DNA of 52,293 nt from Flavobacteriaceae bacterium (GTDB lineage Bacteria > Bacteroidota > Bacteroidia > Flavobacteriales > Flavobacteriaceae), in NCBI GenBank assembly GCA_022565635.1, contig JAIUMH010000004.1, positions 1 to 52,293 on the forward strand, in the 5' to 3' direction. Positions 8,371 to 17,877 of this stretch are shown here, one piece after another. The notes beneath the pieces were generated by a model. The model was given only the letters and a program-made list of their open reading frames with translations, searched no databases and was not told where the DNA came from. Numbering within the stretch: position 1 is the stretch's first letter; every line of letters begins with the position of its first letter. The position numbers were made by a program, and so were the translations under genes.

Positions 8371-10827
8371 TTAATATTCATAAATTAAGATTGCGTTTTC
8401 CTCTCCTTTTACAAGTATATTCAACTTTTGGTTAGCGTCTTTAAATAGATCTATCTTAGAGGAACCAAAAATCGGAAAACCTGAAAGAAGTTCTCCGTGT
8501 TCATTGAATACATAAACTTTATTGGCTTGTTGGTCCGTAACACTCACAAAAACATCTTCGCCAATTTCAAATATTTGGGGTTGTGTGTATAAGCCATAAT
8601 CAAGTTTTTTTACTACTTCATTAATGTGTAACTCATTTTCAGAAATGGCAACCAAAATCTTATTCAATGCATTGATTTGATGAGCCGTATCAAATTTTGG
8701 ATTGCTAATAGTAACATCACCCTTTTCATTTATTTGAACTAACTCCCCATTGCTTGTTGTTGAAGTAAACTGATCATCGTACAAGTACCATTCCTGATTT
8801 GAAAATTCTGAATCTGTAGTAAACTCTACACGTGGTGTTCCTGTTCTGTCTAAAATATGAAGCTGATTGTTTAATTCTTTCACCAAGATATAATCTTTAT
8901 TACCAATTCTAAAATGCTTGGGTAGACTAGCAATATTGCTTTTGGTTGGCTTAAAATTAAAGCCAGAAATGTTTTTATTATTTCTATCTTTTAAATTAAC
9001 TTTATTACCAAAAACGGTAAAAAATCGATATTTTCCTAAGTTGTCATAATCAAAAACAGCAGTTTTTTGAGTAGCAGACTCTTTCCATTTGTAAGGAAAG
9101 GGCTTTACCTCATTGCCTTTTCTATCAATTAAAAGGAGTTGAGAAGTTGTACTGACCAAAAGCTGAATTCGCGTATTTTTATAGATGTCAATCTCATCTA
9201 TCTCTCCTAAAATTTGTTCCTCTAATTGTTTTGACCATAAAAGCTCACCATCCACATCTATTAGTTGCAAGTTGTACTTATCATCTTGTAGAACAATTTC
9301 CTTTTTACTTGTACGCCAATTGGTGAAATATTGAGGAGGAGACAAAATTTTGTTAGACAGTTTAATGCGTTTTTTTAAATAAGCTTTTTGTTGATTTGAT
9401 GTGGTGCTAGGTTGTTGCGTTTCAAAATTTAAATACGCAAAATTCTCCTTCATATGTAGTTGAAAAATACTAACTTCAAATTGCTCAAAATTCAGTTCAT
9501 TAGTTAATAGCTTTGCTTTTGGCTTCAAGTATTGACTTAAGTGCTGGCTTAAATTTTTATTTATACCCACAAAAAGAGCATGCTGTTTGTTGCTCATTGT
9601 ACTTATTGTTTTTTGGTAGGCTTCTTTGTAACCTAAGCTGGTTTCATTTTGATAACTAATAATGATGTCTTCTAAATGATCTATGCTTTCAGATACAATA
9701 AAGTAATTGTCTAATTGAGTAAAATAAGTTGGGTGTGCAAAGGCAATAAGCGGTGTGTATATGCTAAAAACATTCGCCTTAAAGTCTGTCTTGTAGATTT
9801 TTTGGTTTCTAAAGTTTTTCTCTACCTCCTTATTTTTGTTGATTAAATTAAAAGTTTCTCGAGGGTTTTGTGATTGAAAAAATAAAGCATCATGATTTTT
9901 CCAATGTATTTTTCCAATTTCAACAACTTGCTCAAGAACAGGATACTCCTCCTCCTGAACCGCTAAACGCAATTGTTTTTTGTTTTTGAAATAATTTTTC
10001 AAATCATTAATTCCATAGGTTTCAACACCAATTGCACTCATTGGTACAAACCTAGCCATAGTTGTTTCAAAAGCTTTTTGGTTAGTAAGCAAATGTATTT
10101 TATGCTGACTTTCAGGTGTGAAAGGGTAAACCCCACTTAATCTGATTTGCTCTTCACTAAATTTTAAATCAAAAGCAGACCATCCAAATAAATTTTGAAA
10201 AATGGGAAACTTTTTTGGATGAAAACCTAATGCAACTAAATCAATTAAATGATCTGAATTAAAATATACAGAAGCTGAGTTGTTACTAACTGTTTTTCTG
10301 AGCTTGTTGAAATCTATTCCTTGTTCAATTCCGTAGGTGTAGTTTCTTATGCTGTTTTCAATAATTAGCTTAGATTCACTAAATATATTAAGGTTACTGA
10401 GTTGGGTATAATAAAGTTCATCTTCCAAATTTAGTTTGTAAATCTTTTTCTGTTCATAAATAACAGAATCCTGTATAGATGATTTTTCCAATTGAAAATG
10501 TGTGGTGTTCTTGTTTTCAATAAAAGTGAGAAAATAATTTTTGTTTCCTAATTGAGAAAAATTAAGCAAACCGCTTGAATTTGGAATATAATTTACCAGT
10601 CTATTAATTCTCTTTAAAAGCTCGTGTTGCTCTTGATTTACATCATTAAAAATCACGTTGTTTTGCATCACATCTCCCATTGCTGAAAAATCTGCACTCT
10701 CAATAATTAAGCTTGTTTTTTCTGGAACGTAATCAAAAGTATTTTGAATTTGCTCTTCAGAAACTTCATTACATGCCATACAAGTAATTAAAATAAGACT
10801 TAGTAAAATAATTTTTCTAATTAACAT
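8371..10827 (-). CDS. Large lipoprotein of unknown function
   Basis: An 818-residue lipoprotein: the signal sequence ends in LITCMAC, so Cys19 is the likely lipidated residue. I chose the start at 10827 because a perfect promoter box lies at 10843-10850, inside the N-terminus of the longer frame. The first 480 residues or so show no family that I recognise. From about residue 490 there is a repeating pattern of short beta strands (for example LQLIDVDGELLWSKQL and LHILDRTGTPRVEF) that resembles a PQQ-like or WD-type propeller. No catalytic residues can be named. It lies 193 nt downstream of rnhB and is monocistronic by its own promoter. Its surface or periplasmic location is inferred from lipidation. 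Confidence 0.75.
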   Translation of the reverse strand: MLIRKIILLSLILITCMACNEVSEEQIQNTFDYVPEKTSLIIESADFSAMGDVMQNNVIFNDVNQEQHELLKRINRLVNYIPNSSGLLNFSQLGNKNYFLTFIENKNTTHFQLEKSSIQDSVIYEQKKIYKLNLEDELYYTQLSNLNIFSESKLIIENSIRNYTYGIEQGIDFNKLRKTVSNNSASVYFNSDHLIDLVALGFHPKKFPIFQNLFGWSAFDLKFSEEQIRLSGVYPFTPESQHKIHLLTNQKAFETTMARFVPMSAIGVETYGINDLKNYFKNKKQLRLAVQEEEYPVLEQVVEIGKIHWKNHDALFFQSQNPRETFNLINKNKEVEKNFRNQKIYKTDFKANVFSIYTPLIAFAHPTYFTQLDNYFIVSESIDHLEDIIISYQNETSLGYKEAYQKTISTMSNKQHALFVGINKNLSQHLSQYLKPKAKLLTNELNFEQFEVSIFQLHMKENFAYLNFETQQPSTTSNQQKAYLKKRIKLSNKILSPPQYFTNWRTSKKEIVLQDDKYNLQLIDVDGELLWSKQLEEQILGEIDEIDIYKNTRIQLLVSTTSQLLLIDRKGNEVKPFPYKWKESATQKTAVFDYDNLGKYRFFTVFGNKVNLKDRNNKNISGFNFKPTKSNIASLPKHFRIGNKDYILVKELNNQLHILDRTGTPRVEFTTDSEFSNQEWYLYDDQFTSTTSNGELVQINEKGDVTISNPKFDTAHQINALNKILVAISENELHINEVVKKLDYGLYTQPQIFEIGEDVFVSVTDQQANKVYVFNEHGELLSGFPIFGSSKIDLFKDANQKLNILVKGEENAILIYEY

Positions 10828-10842
10828 GACGGTAATTTTTTG

Positions 10843-10850
10843 CAAATTTA
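10843..10850 (-). promoter_or_regulatory. -7 box of the large lipoprotein gene
   Basis: On the minus strand this reads TAAATTTG, an exact TAnnTTTG. It ends 15 nt before the ATG at 10827 and decides between that start and an upstream in-frame ATG at 10863. Confidence 0.6.
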
Positions 10851-11056
10851 ATTCAAACATCAATCTAATTTATAAAATTCAGTGTTTTTTCCAATTGATA
10901 GTATTTTCATGAGTCCAATCCTTGTGATTATGCGTCAACGAATTGCTTCCACGTATTTTTTGTAATGAAGTAGTTGATCCAATCAGAAATTTTACTGCAA
11001 GATTTCAGTTGAAATGAATATTTTGCCTTAGTATTCAACTTCTAACTTTTCTAAAA

Positions 11057-11656
11057 CTACAAATTTAAACTTAACTGCTCTGGTAATAGTCTAAAACTTT
11101 TTCGATGGTAAGGAGTTACTCCAAACTCTTTGATGGCTTCTCTATGTTTTTTGGTTGGATAGCCTTTGTTATTAGCCCATTGATAAGCAGGGAATTCTAA
11201 ATCAATTTTTTCCATAAACTCATCTCTAGCAGTTTTAGCTAAAATTGAAGCCGCTGCAATATTTAGGTATTTTCCATCTCCTTTAATAATGCATTTATGC
11301 GGAATGTTGTTAAAAGCATTAAACTTATTACCATCAACCGCAATAAATTCAGGCGTAGGTTGAAGCTGAGCAATACTTCTTTGCATAGCTTGTATAGAAG
11401 CCTGAAGAATATTTATTTTGTCTATTTCCTCCCAGCTTACGTGCGTAATTGCATAAGCTTTGGCCTCGTTTATAATGATATCTTTTAGCTCATTACGCTT
11501 TGTTAAACTTAATTTCTTTGAATCATCTAACCATTTGTTTTTAAAGTTTTTAGGAAGAATTACAGCCGCCGCAGTTACAGGGCCAGCTAAGCATCCTCTA
11601 CCAGCCTCATCGGTGCCGCATTCAATTAGTTTATCTTGGTAAGTAAGTTGAAGCAT
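11057..11656 (-). CDS. rnhB: Ribonuclease HII
   Basis: A 199-residue RNase HII that cuts the RNA strand of RNA-DNA hybrids and removes single ribonucleotides misincorporated into DNA. The catalytic acidic set is visible: D16 and E17 in [14 protein letters not shown]108 in AVDGNKF, and D145 in [11 protein letters not shown]. The length and the C-terminal [11 protein letters not shown] tail are normal for the bacterial enzyme. It precedes the large lipoprotein gene on the same strand but with a 229-nt gap containing a separate promoter, so the two need not share a transcript. Confidence 0.96.
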   Translation of the reverse strand: MLQLTYQDKLIECGTDEAGRGCLAGPVTAAAVILPKNFKNKWLDDSKKLSLTKRNELKDIIINEAKAYAITHVSWEEIDKINILQASIQAMQRSIAQLQPTPEFIAVDGNKFNAFNNIPHKCIIKGDGKYLNIAAASILAKTARDEFMEKIDLEFPAYQWANNKGYPTKKHREAIKEFGVTPYHRKSFRLLPEQLSLNL

Positions 11657-11814
11657 GTAATTTTTTTTGTAAAGTTACTAAGCTATGTTATATAAAGCTA
11701 ATCATTTTTGCATCACGCAATAAATATTTTTTAGTTCTTATTTAAATTGAAATTTTTATCCCTATGCTGTAACATTTTATTAAGAACTCCTACTAATGAT
11801 GAAAACAAGATATA

Positions 11815-13284
11815 ATGGTAGCAAAATTTCTTCAATTAGAGTGGAAGCAATTTTCACGCTCTTCCTACTTTGCTAAGAGTTTAGGAATAAAAATTTTAAT
11901 GATTTTTTTATTTCTGTACTTTTCAGCTATAGCTGTAGTTATGGGTGGTGGGTTTTATTATATTGTAAAAGATGCTGTTCCAGAACAAGACCCTCTGGTG
12001 TTTTTGAGTTCTTATTTTATTTTTTGGATCTTAGCCGATTTGGCTATTCGATTTTTTTGGCAACAACTACCGGTAATGAATATCAAACCACTTATGATTT
12101 TGCCAATTCAAAAAAACAAGGTAGTGCATTACCTTTTAGGAAAAAGTATTTTTTCCTTCTTTAATCTGTATCCGCTTTTGTTTTTTGTGCCTTTGGCAGG
12201 CGTGTTAATTTACAATTCGTATGGTGTTTTAAGCGTGCTTGTTTGGCTAGTAAGTGTTTTAGTAATAAGCTTAAGTTTGAATTTTATTAATTTTATCATC
12301 AACAAAAACAATACTTACTTCTACAGTATTTTAGGTTTAATCGCCCTGGCATCCGTAGCCAATTATTATCAATTAATTGATTTTAATGCTGTATCAGCTA
12401 GTGTTTTTTATCCCCTATACGCACAACAATGGACGGTTATTTTGCCTGTTTTACTACTAATTTTAGTCTATACAATCAATTACACTTATGTTTTTAATCA
12501 ATTTAGTTTAGATGGCGTGGTAGGAAAAAAGACCGCAAAAGTTGAAACTAAAGAACTTAATTTTTTAAATAGGTTTGGTGCCACTGCTCCCTTCTTGAAA
12601 AATGATTTTAGAATGGTATGGAGAAACGTGCGTCCTAAACAAGTTTTGTTTACCGCTGTTTTTTTCTTGTTTTATGGTTTGTTTTTCTTTACTCAAGATT
12701 TCTATGCGGATAAAGAATGGGTTACTGTTTTTGCAGGAATTTTTGTTACGGGAGGTTTCTTAATTACTTTTGGAGCGTATGTACCTTCTTGGGATAGCGA
12801 GTATTATAAATTAATGATGAGTCAAAATATTCCTTATAAACAATACTTAGAGTCCAAATGGCTTTTGATTTGTTCAGGTTGTATTATTGCCAGCGTTTTA
12901 AGCATTCCTTACATTTATTTTGGTACAAAAATTTACGCTATCATCTTAGCAGGTGCTATTTTTAATATCGGAATGAATTCTTTTATCACCTTATACGGTG
13001 GAGCTTTAAATAGGGTTCCTATACAATTAAATGTAAAGGCAAAAGCATTTGAAAATACGCAAGGTTTTAATTTAACCCAGTTTTTAATAGGATTGCCCAA
13101 AATGCTTCTACCTATAATTGTATTTTTAATTCCTTATTACTTTTTTGGTTTGAAAGCGGGTTTAATTGGGCTTGCAGGAACAGGAATTTTGGGAATTTTA
13201 CTTAAAAACCCAATAATGAAGTTGATAGAAAAAACTTACCAAAAAGGAAAATATAAAACGATAGCCGCTTTTTCTGAAAAATAA
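11815..13284 (+). CDS. DUF5687 family multi-spanning membrane protein (ABC permease-like)
   Basis: A 489-residue integral membrane protein with about ten to twelve hydrophobic segments spread over its whole length. It starts with a conserved-looking N-terminus (LEWKQFSRSSYFAKSLGIKI) before the first span. The ATPase gene follows after 12 nt, so the protein is most likely the permease half of an ABC exporter. The family name DUF5687 is recalled from similar flavobacterial pairs. The substrate is unknown. No signal peptide or extracellular domain of note was seen. Confidence 0.82.
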   Translation: MVAKFLQLEWKQFSRSSYFAKSLGIKILMIFLFLYFSAIAVVMGGGFYYIVKDAVPEQDPLVFLSSYFIFWILADLAIRFFWQQLPVMNIKPLMILPIQKNKVVHYLLGKSIFSFFNLYPLLFFVPLAGVLIYNSYGVLSVLVWLVSVLVISLSLNFINFIINKNNTYFYSILGLIALASVANYYQLIDFNAVSASVFYPLYAQQWTVILPVLLLILVYTINYTYVFNQFSLDGVVGKKTAKVETKELNFLNRFGATAPFLKNDFRMVWRNVRPKQVLFTAVFFLFYGLFFFTQDFYADKEWVTVFAGIFVTGGFLITFGAYVPSWDSEYYKLMMSQNIPYKQYLESKWLLICSGCIIASVLSIPYIYFGTKIYAIILAGAIFNIGMNSFITLYGGALNRVPIQLNVKAKAFENTQGFNLTQFLIGLPKMLLPIIVFLIPYYFFGLKAGLIGLAGTGILGILLKNPIMKLIEKTYQKGKYKTIAAFSEK

Positions 13285-13296
13285 AAAACAATACTT

Positions 13297-13992
13297 ATGA
13301 TTACCATTGAAAACATTAGCAAATCCTATAAAGATGTTCAGGTTTTAAACATTCCAGAACTCCGCATCCCTAAAGGTCAAAGTTTTGGGCTAGTTGGGAA
13401 TAATGGTGCAGGAAAAACTACTTTATTCTCTCTTTTATTAGATTTAATTGAACCCACTTCTGGCCAAATTACCAATAATGAAGTCCCTGTTCATAAAAGT
13501 GAGGATTGGAAACCATGGACTTCTGCTTTTATTGATGAATCTTTTTTAATTGGCTACCTCACTGCTGAAGAGTATTTTTATTTTATTGGCGATTTAAGAG
13601 GGGTGAGTAAAACTGAAGTCGATAAATTTTTGGTTCCTTTTGAAGAGTTTTTTCATGGGGAGATTTTAAATCAAAAGAAATATTTACGCGATTTATCTAA
13701 GGGAAATCAAAAGAAAGCAGGTATTGTTGCCGCTCTTATAGGAAAACCAGAAGTAATTATTTTAGATGAACCCTTCGCTAATTTGGATCCTACCACCCAA
13801 ATTAAATTAAAAAAGCTCTTGAAGCAATTAAGCGAAGAAGAACAAGTAACTATTTTAATTTCAAGCCATGATTTGATGCATGTAACTGATGTTTGTGAAC
13901 GTATTGTTGCTATTGAAAAAGGAGAAATTCACAAAGACCTAGAAAAAACCGATGCAACGCTTAAGGAGCTTGAGGCCTTTTTTGAACGTTAA
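13297..13992 (+). CDS. ABC transporter ATP-binding protein
   Basis: A 231-residue nucleotide-binding subunit. Walker A is GNNGAGKT (34-41), the signature is LSKGN (133-137, a variant of LSGGQ), Walker B is IILDEP (154-159), and the H-loop is in SSHD near residue 189. The architecture is that of the ABC-2 type exporter ATPases. It starts 12 nt after the DUF5687 membrane protein and so forms an exporter with it. It probably powers export of a small molecule or lipid, but the cargo cannot be read from the sequence. Confidence 0.93.
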   Translation: MITIENISKSYKDVQVLNIPELRIPKGQSFGLVGNNGAGKTTLFSLLLDLIEPTSGQITNNEVPVHKSEDWKPWTSAFIDESFLIGYLTAEEYFYFIGDLRGVSKTEVDKFLVPFEEFFHGEILNQKKYLRDLSKGNQKKAGIVAALIGKPEVIILDEPFANLDPTTQIKLKKLLKQLSEEEQVTILISSHDLMHVTDVCERIVAIEKGEIHKDLEKTDATLKELEAFFER

Positions 13993-14101
13993 ACATAATG
14001 TTTAAAATGTCTTTTTTCAGTGTTTTTAATGGTTTTTAGATTTAATTGCAAACTTAAGCATTAATGGTAGCTTTGGATGGAGGTTTTAAAAGCTTACAAA
14101 A

Positions 14102-15502
14102 CTATTTTTCCAAGTCTTGGATCCATGCTAAGATTTCCTCCAATAGCTTTTCATCCATTGTTTCCTCAATCATCCCGTATTCTGCAATACTACCTGTGGT
14201 TGAATTTTGCATTAAATGATTTAAGTTAGCTCTGATTTCTATGTGGTTTTTAGGATGATTTTTCCCCACCAACTCAATTAGCAAATCGGCATTTTCTTTT
14301 GGGCTCACCTGTAAGTCTTTTTCACCAAAAAAAGCCACCAAAGGAATTTTTAAAGAAGCAAGATAATCGGCTGGGTTAATATTTAAAAAAGTAAACATCC
14401 ATGGGTCTGTATATGCCTGAATCATACTTTTTTTGTAATCTTCAGCAGAAATTCCACTGTCTTTTCCTAATTGTGGATAATCTTCTATTTGTTGATTATA
14501 AAATTTTTCAAGTTTGTTTTTAAGTAGGTCAATATCCTCCGTACTTGTTATTAAACGGTAAACTTCCTTATTAATTTCCTCGTAAAAGTTTACCATAGCA
14601 TCCGTCATTCCAGTGCTTTTTCCAATGAGCTCTTGTTGTTTTAGCATGAGTTCTGGAATTGGCGTTACTGGTGGCGCAATAAGGACTAAAAAATCTACGA
14701 CTTGATTTTGACTAGCTAAAATAGGAGCAATCATTCCTCCTTCGCTATGGCCATATAAACCAATTTGAGAAGGCTTAAAATGAGTTTGATTTTGTAAAAA
14801 CTCTATTCCAGCTTCTACATCAGATACAAAGTTGTAAGTTGTAGCTCCTGCAAATTTTCCTTCAGATTCACCAACTCCACGCTCGTCAAACCGAAGTACA
14901 GCAATATCATTCGACGAGAAAAAATCAGCAACAACTTTAAAGAGTTGGTGATTAAAAATTTCTGAATTTCGGTCCTGAGCACCACTTCCTGATATTAAAA
15001 TCACAGCTTTGCAGGTATTACAATCTTTGGGTAAGGTTAAAGTACCTGCCAATTTAAAATTTTCTTTTGTATTGGTGTAGGATACTTCAATTTCTTCATA
15101 ATTATAAGGTGGTATAGGCGTTTGAGGTCTGGGGTTTTGAATTTCGTCTGCTGCAGATTCTCTTTTGTTAATTTCAATTTCTGTAGTCAAAAAGCCTTGC
15201 TTAAACTGAGCTTTAATGAGATTAGTGGATTTAATAGCTCCTTTAATTTCAATGCCTAAATTGGGCATTTTTAAAAATATCGAATCTTTTTTTCTGATAG
15301 CCTCAGAAAAAGCTAAGTCAAATGCTTGTTGCTGTGGGCTATCCATAGTTGCTTTTAATTTTTCATTCACTTCTTCAAAATTGAATTGAAGTGGAAGGCT
15401 CATGCCACTAAATTCAAGTTGTGTTTTCCAATTTCCACTTATGTTTTGGGCATTTAATAATAAAGTACTAAGGCAAAGGAATAAGAGTAAAGCTTTTTTC
15501 AT
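14102..15502 (-). CDS. Secreted alpha/beta hydrolase
   Basis: A 466-residue exported hydrolase. The start at 15502 gives a proper signal peptide (MKKALLLFLCLSTLLLNAQ); an upstream ATG at 15547 would bury it. Residues about 20-115 form a beta-rich lipocalin-like N-terminal domain. The hydrolase domain (about 135-466) shows an oxyanion block GSGAQDRNSE, then FDERGVGES, the nucleophile S253 in LYGHSEGG, and a late His in NLNHLMQ. These features place it with the YitV/S9-like esterase or dienelactone-type hydrolases. The substrate is unknown. It ends 65 nt before the patatin gene stop region on the same strand but is probably a separate unit. Confidence 0.88.
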   Translation of the reverse strand: MKKALLLFLCLSTLLLNAQNISGNWKTQLEFSGMSLPLQFNFEEVNEKLKATMDSPQQQAFDLAFSEAIRKKDSIFLKMPNLGIEIKGAIKSTNLIKAQFKQGFLTTEIEINKRESAADEIQNPRPQTPIPPYNYEEIEVSYTNTKENFKLAGTLTLPKDCNTCKAVILISGSGAQDRNSEIFNHQLFKVVADFFSSNDIAVLRFDERGVGESEGKFAGATTYNFVSDVEAGIEFLQNQTHFKPSQIGLYGHSEGGMIAPILASQNQVVDFLVLIAPPVTPIPELMLKQQELIGKSTGMTDAMVNFYEEINKEVYRLITSTEDIDLLKNKLEKFYNQQIEDYPQLGKDSGISAEDYKKSMIQAYTDPWMFTFLNINPADYLASLKIPLVAFFGEKDLQVSPKENADLLIELVGKNHPKNHIEIRANLNHLMQNSTTGSIAEYGMIEETMDEKLLEEILAWIQDLEK

Positions 15503-15567
15503 GATTTTGTATTTAAAAGAGTTGATTTTGGCATATACACTCCGCACTAAAAGTACATAAAAAATCT

Positions 15568-17877
15568 TTAAAAACGGTAACCAAGACTAACATACCATAT
15601 TAATTCTTTTACCTCAGGAGAGTAGGAGGCTTTAATGTCCATAGGCCCTAAAAATGTGTCTAAACCATATCCTAGCGCATAGCCCGTAAAATCAGGTTCA
15701 GAAAACCATTCTCCTGTGGTTAGGATGCTATTGTCTATGTTCGCAAAATTTGCACTTGCAATAAAATAATTTGAACCATAAAAATTGTAAAACACTTCAA
15801 TACCACTTTTAATATAAGAATCTCCTGCTAAACTTAGAAAATCGTATCCATAAAAGGGTCTAAAATTGTTAATGGCATAATTTCCATAGCCTCCTAAAAA
15901 AAAGTTTAACCCCGTCATTTCTTCATTTCCAATTCTAAATCCTAATTCAGAATCAATTTTTACACTTAAACGATCAGTGATTTTTTGGGTATAGGCGGTT
16001 TGTCCTTTGGCTATAGAAAACGAGGAAATTGTTTTGTCTGTTGCTATAGAAGCCCAATAAATATTTAAGTCTCCTCTAAAATAGAAACCTTTTGTGGGGT
16101 AAAAGCTGTGGTCCATAGAATCAAACTCTAAATAACCATAATTGCTAATTAGGTTAGAAGTTTCTATAATGGTTTCTTTTTCATTGTCTTGTAAGTCGGT
16201 ATTAATGAAGGTTTGTGTGGTAGCTTCTAAAAATTTTTGTTCTAAACCAGTACCAAAACGTAGTTTATTCCAAAAAAAGGTTTCAATAAAAAATTGATTG
16301 GTGAAGTCACTATTTACTAAACGAAGCTGATTGATGTTTTGGTCAGGTTCAAAGACTCCGGTAAGTTGGTTAACAAACGATGCATCAACATCGGTAGCAA
16401 ATCTATTGAACCTTGATTTTATACCTATGCTCCAGTATCTTCCTTTATCAATATAATAATTGGCATTGTACCTTAAGTTATCTCCAGCAATAGCATCAAT
16501 TGTAAATAAATCGTTTTTTAGTAATAGGTTTTTTTGTGTGTAATTGACTAAAACTGCACTTTTGTATAAATCGTCATAATGTAATCCAAAGCGTAAAAAA
16601 GCTTTTTGTTGGCTTTCAAATACTTGAAAATGAAGGTCTCTAGTTCCGTCTTCATTAAATGTAGTGGTATAGTTAATCCGATCAAAATTACCCGTTGAAG
16701 AAAGGTTGTTCAGTCCATTATTTAAATCTTTAAAACTTGTTTTTTGGTTGGATTGAATTCTTAATTTACCTAGAATGTAGTTGCGCTTATAGTTTTTATT
16801 TCCTGAAATTTCAATTGCATTAATTTGAATAGAATCACTTAAACTAGGCTTCCAAAATTCTCTTTGTTGTACGGTCTGGTTTTTTAACTGTGCATTTGCT
16901 AAACGGACAAGACTTTCAAAATGAAGCTTAGTTGCAATGGTGCCATTTTCAATCAGTTGGCTCCCTTTGTCAAAATCTAAGACGGAATAGGAATCTATAT
17001 CTGGTCGAATATAGATATCAGTTAAGTTTCGTTTTTTCCGCATGGCTTTGATGGTCCTGAAGTTAGAGATTTGAGACATTACCTCAAAACCGGTGTTTAG
17101 TCGATCTCTGCCATGCAAATCTTCTTGCACATCTACACCAATAATAAAGTTGGCTCCGCGTTTTCTCAGCTCTTCTACGGGATAATTATTTACCACACCA
17201 CCATCGGTATGCAATTGCCAATTGTATTCTACGGGCCTAAAAACCGTAGGAATTGCTCCACTAATCGACATGGCTAGCGCTAAAGAACCTGAGTCAAGTA
17301 TTCTTTCTTCAGAAGTTTCTAAATTAGTAGCTACACAAAAAAATGGGATAGGAAATTTGGTGAAATCCTCTTCTTGGGCATGTTGCGTAAGTCGTGCTAA
17401 AAAATTAAATACATTTTGCCCTTTAGAAAGTCCTGAAGGGGTTTTAATTTGAAAATTATCAAAGGGTAAACTTAAGGCATATTTATCTGCTTGCTCCCGC
17501 TCAAAAAAAGTTTTGGCTTCTCTTGGTAATTCGTCTCTAATCAGTTTGTTGAAATCTGTCACTTGAAAGATAGAATCCATTTGGTCTGCCGAGTAGCCTA
17601 CTGCGTGGAGACCGCCAATAATAGCACCCATGCTTGTACCTCCAATATAATCAATTTGAACACCAGCTTGCTCTAAAACACGAATGGCTCCAATATGTGC
17701 CAAGCCTTTGGCGCCTCCGCCACTTAATACCAAGCCAACTTTAATATCTTCTTTTTTTGAAAGTTCTTGAATTTCAGCTAAATCAATTTGTGCATTAGCT
17801 CCATAGAATGCAAAAAGAAAAACTGCAAGGAGCTTAACTTTTTTGGTAATATTGATATATAATTTCTGCTTTTGCAT
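15568..17877 (-). CDS. Patatin-like phospholipase with outer-membrane barrel
   Basis: About 769 residues after an exported N-terminus. The patatin domain (about 45-300) has the oxyanion motif SGGGAKG, the nucleophile S82 in GGTSMG and the dyad Asp D226 in HTDGG. A POTRA-like segment (about 350-420, ISGNKNYKRNYILGKL) and a C-terminal beta barrel ending in a terminal Phe (SLGYRF) follow. This is the arrangement of the type Vd (PlpD-like) autotransported phospholipases, although the passenger remains close to the barrel. The start overlaps the uvrC 3' end by 44 nt, so it is coupled to uvrC. The likely role is lipid hydrolysis at the outer membrane; the substrate is unproven. Confidence 0.9.
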   Translation of the reverse strand: MQKQKLYINITKKVKLLAVFLFAFYGANAQIDLAEIQELSKKEDIKVGLVLSGGGAKGLAHIGAIRVLEQAGVQIDYIGGTSMGAIIGGLHAVGYSADQMDSIFQVTDFNKLIRDELPREAKTFFEREQADKYALSLPFDNFQIKTPSGLSKGQNVFNFLARLTQHAQEEDFTKFPIPFFCVATNLETSEERILDSGSLALAMSISGAIPTVFRPVEYNWQLHTDGGVVNNYPVEELRKRGANFIIGVDVQEDLHGRDRLNTGFEVMSQISNFRTIKAMRKKRNLTDIYIRPDIDSYSVLDFDKGSQLIENGTIATKLHFESLVRLANAQLKNQTVQQREFWKPSLSDSIQINAIEISGNKNYKRNYILGKLRIQSNQKTSFKDLNNGLNNLSSTGNFDRINYTTTFNEDGTRDLHFQVFESQQKAFLRFGLHYDDLYKSAVLVNYTQKNLLLKNDLFTIDAIAGDNLRYNANYYIDKGRYWSIGIKSRFNRFATDVDASFVNQLTGVFEPDQNINQLRLVNSDFTNQFFIETFFWNKLRFGTGLEQKFLEATTQTFINTDLQDNEKETIIETSNLISNYGYLEFDSMDHSFYPTKGFYFRGDLNIYWASIATDKTISSFSIAKGQTAYTQKITDRLSVKIDSELGFRIGNEEMTGLNFFLGGYGNYAINNFRPFYGYDFLSLAGDSYIKSGIEVFYNFYGSNYFIASANFANIDNSILTTGEWFSEPDFTGYALGYGLDTFLGPMDIKASYSPEVKELIWYVSLGYRF

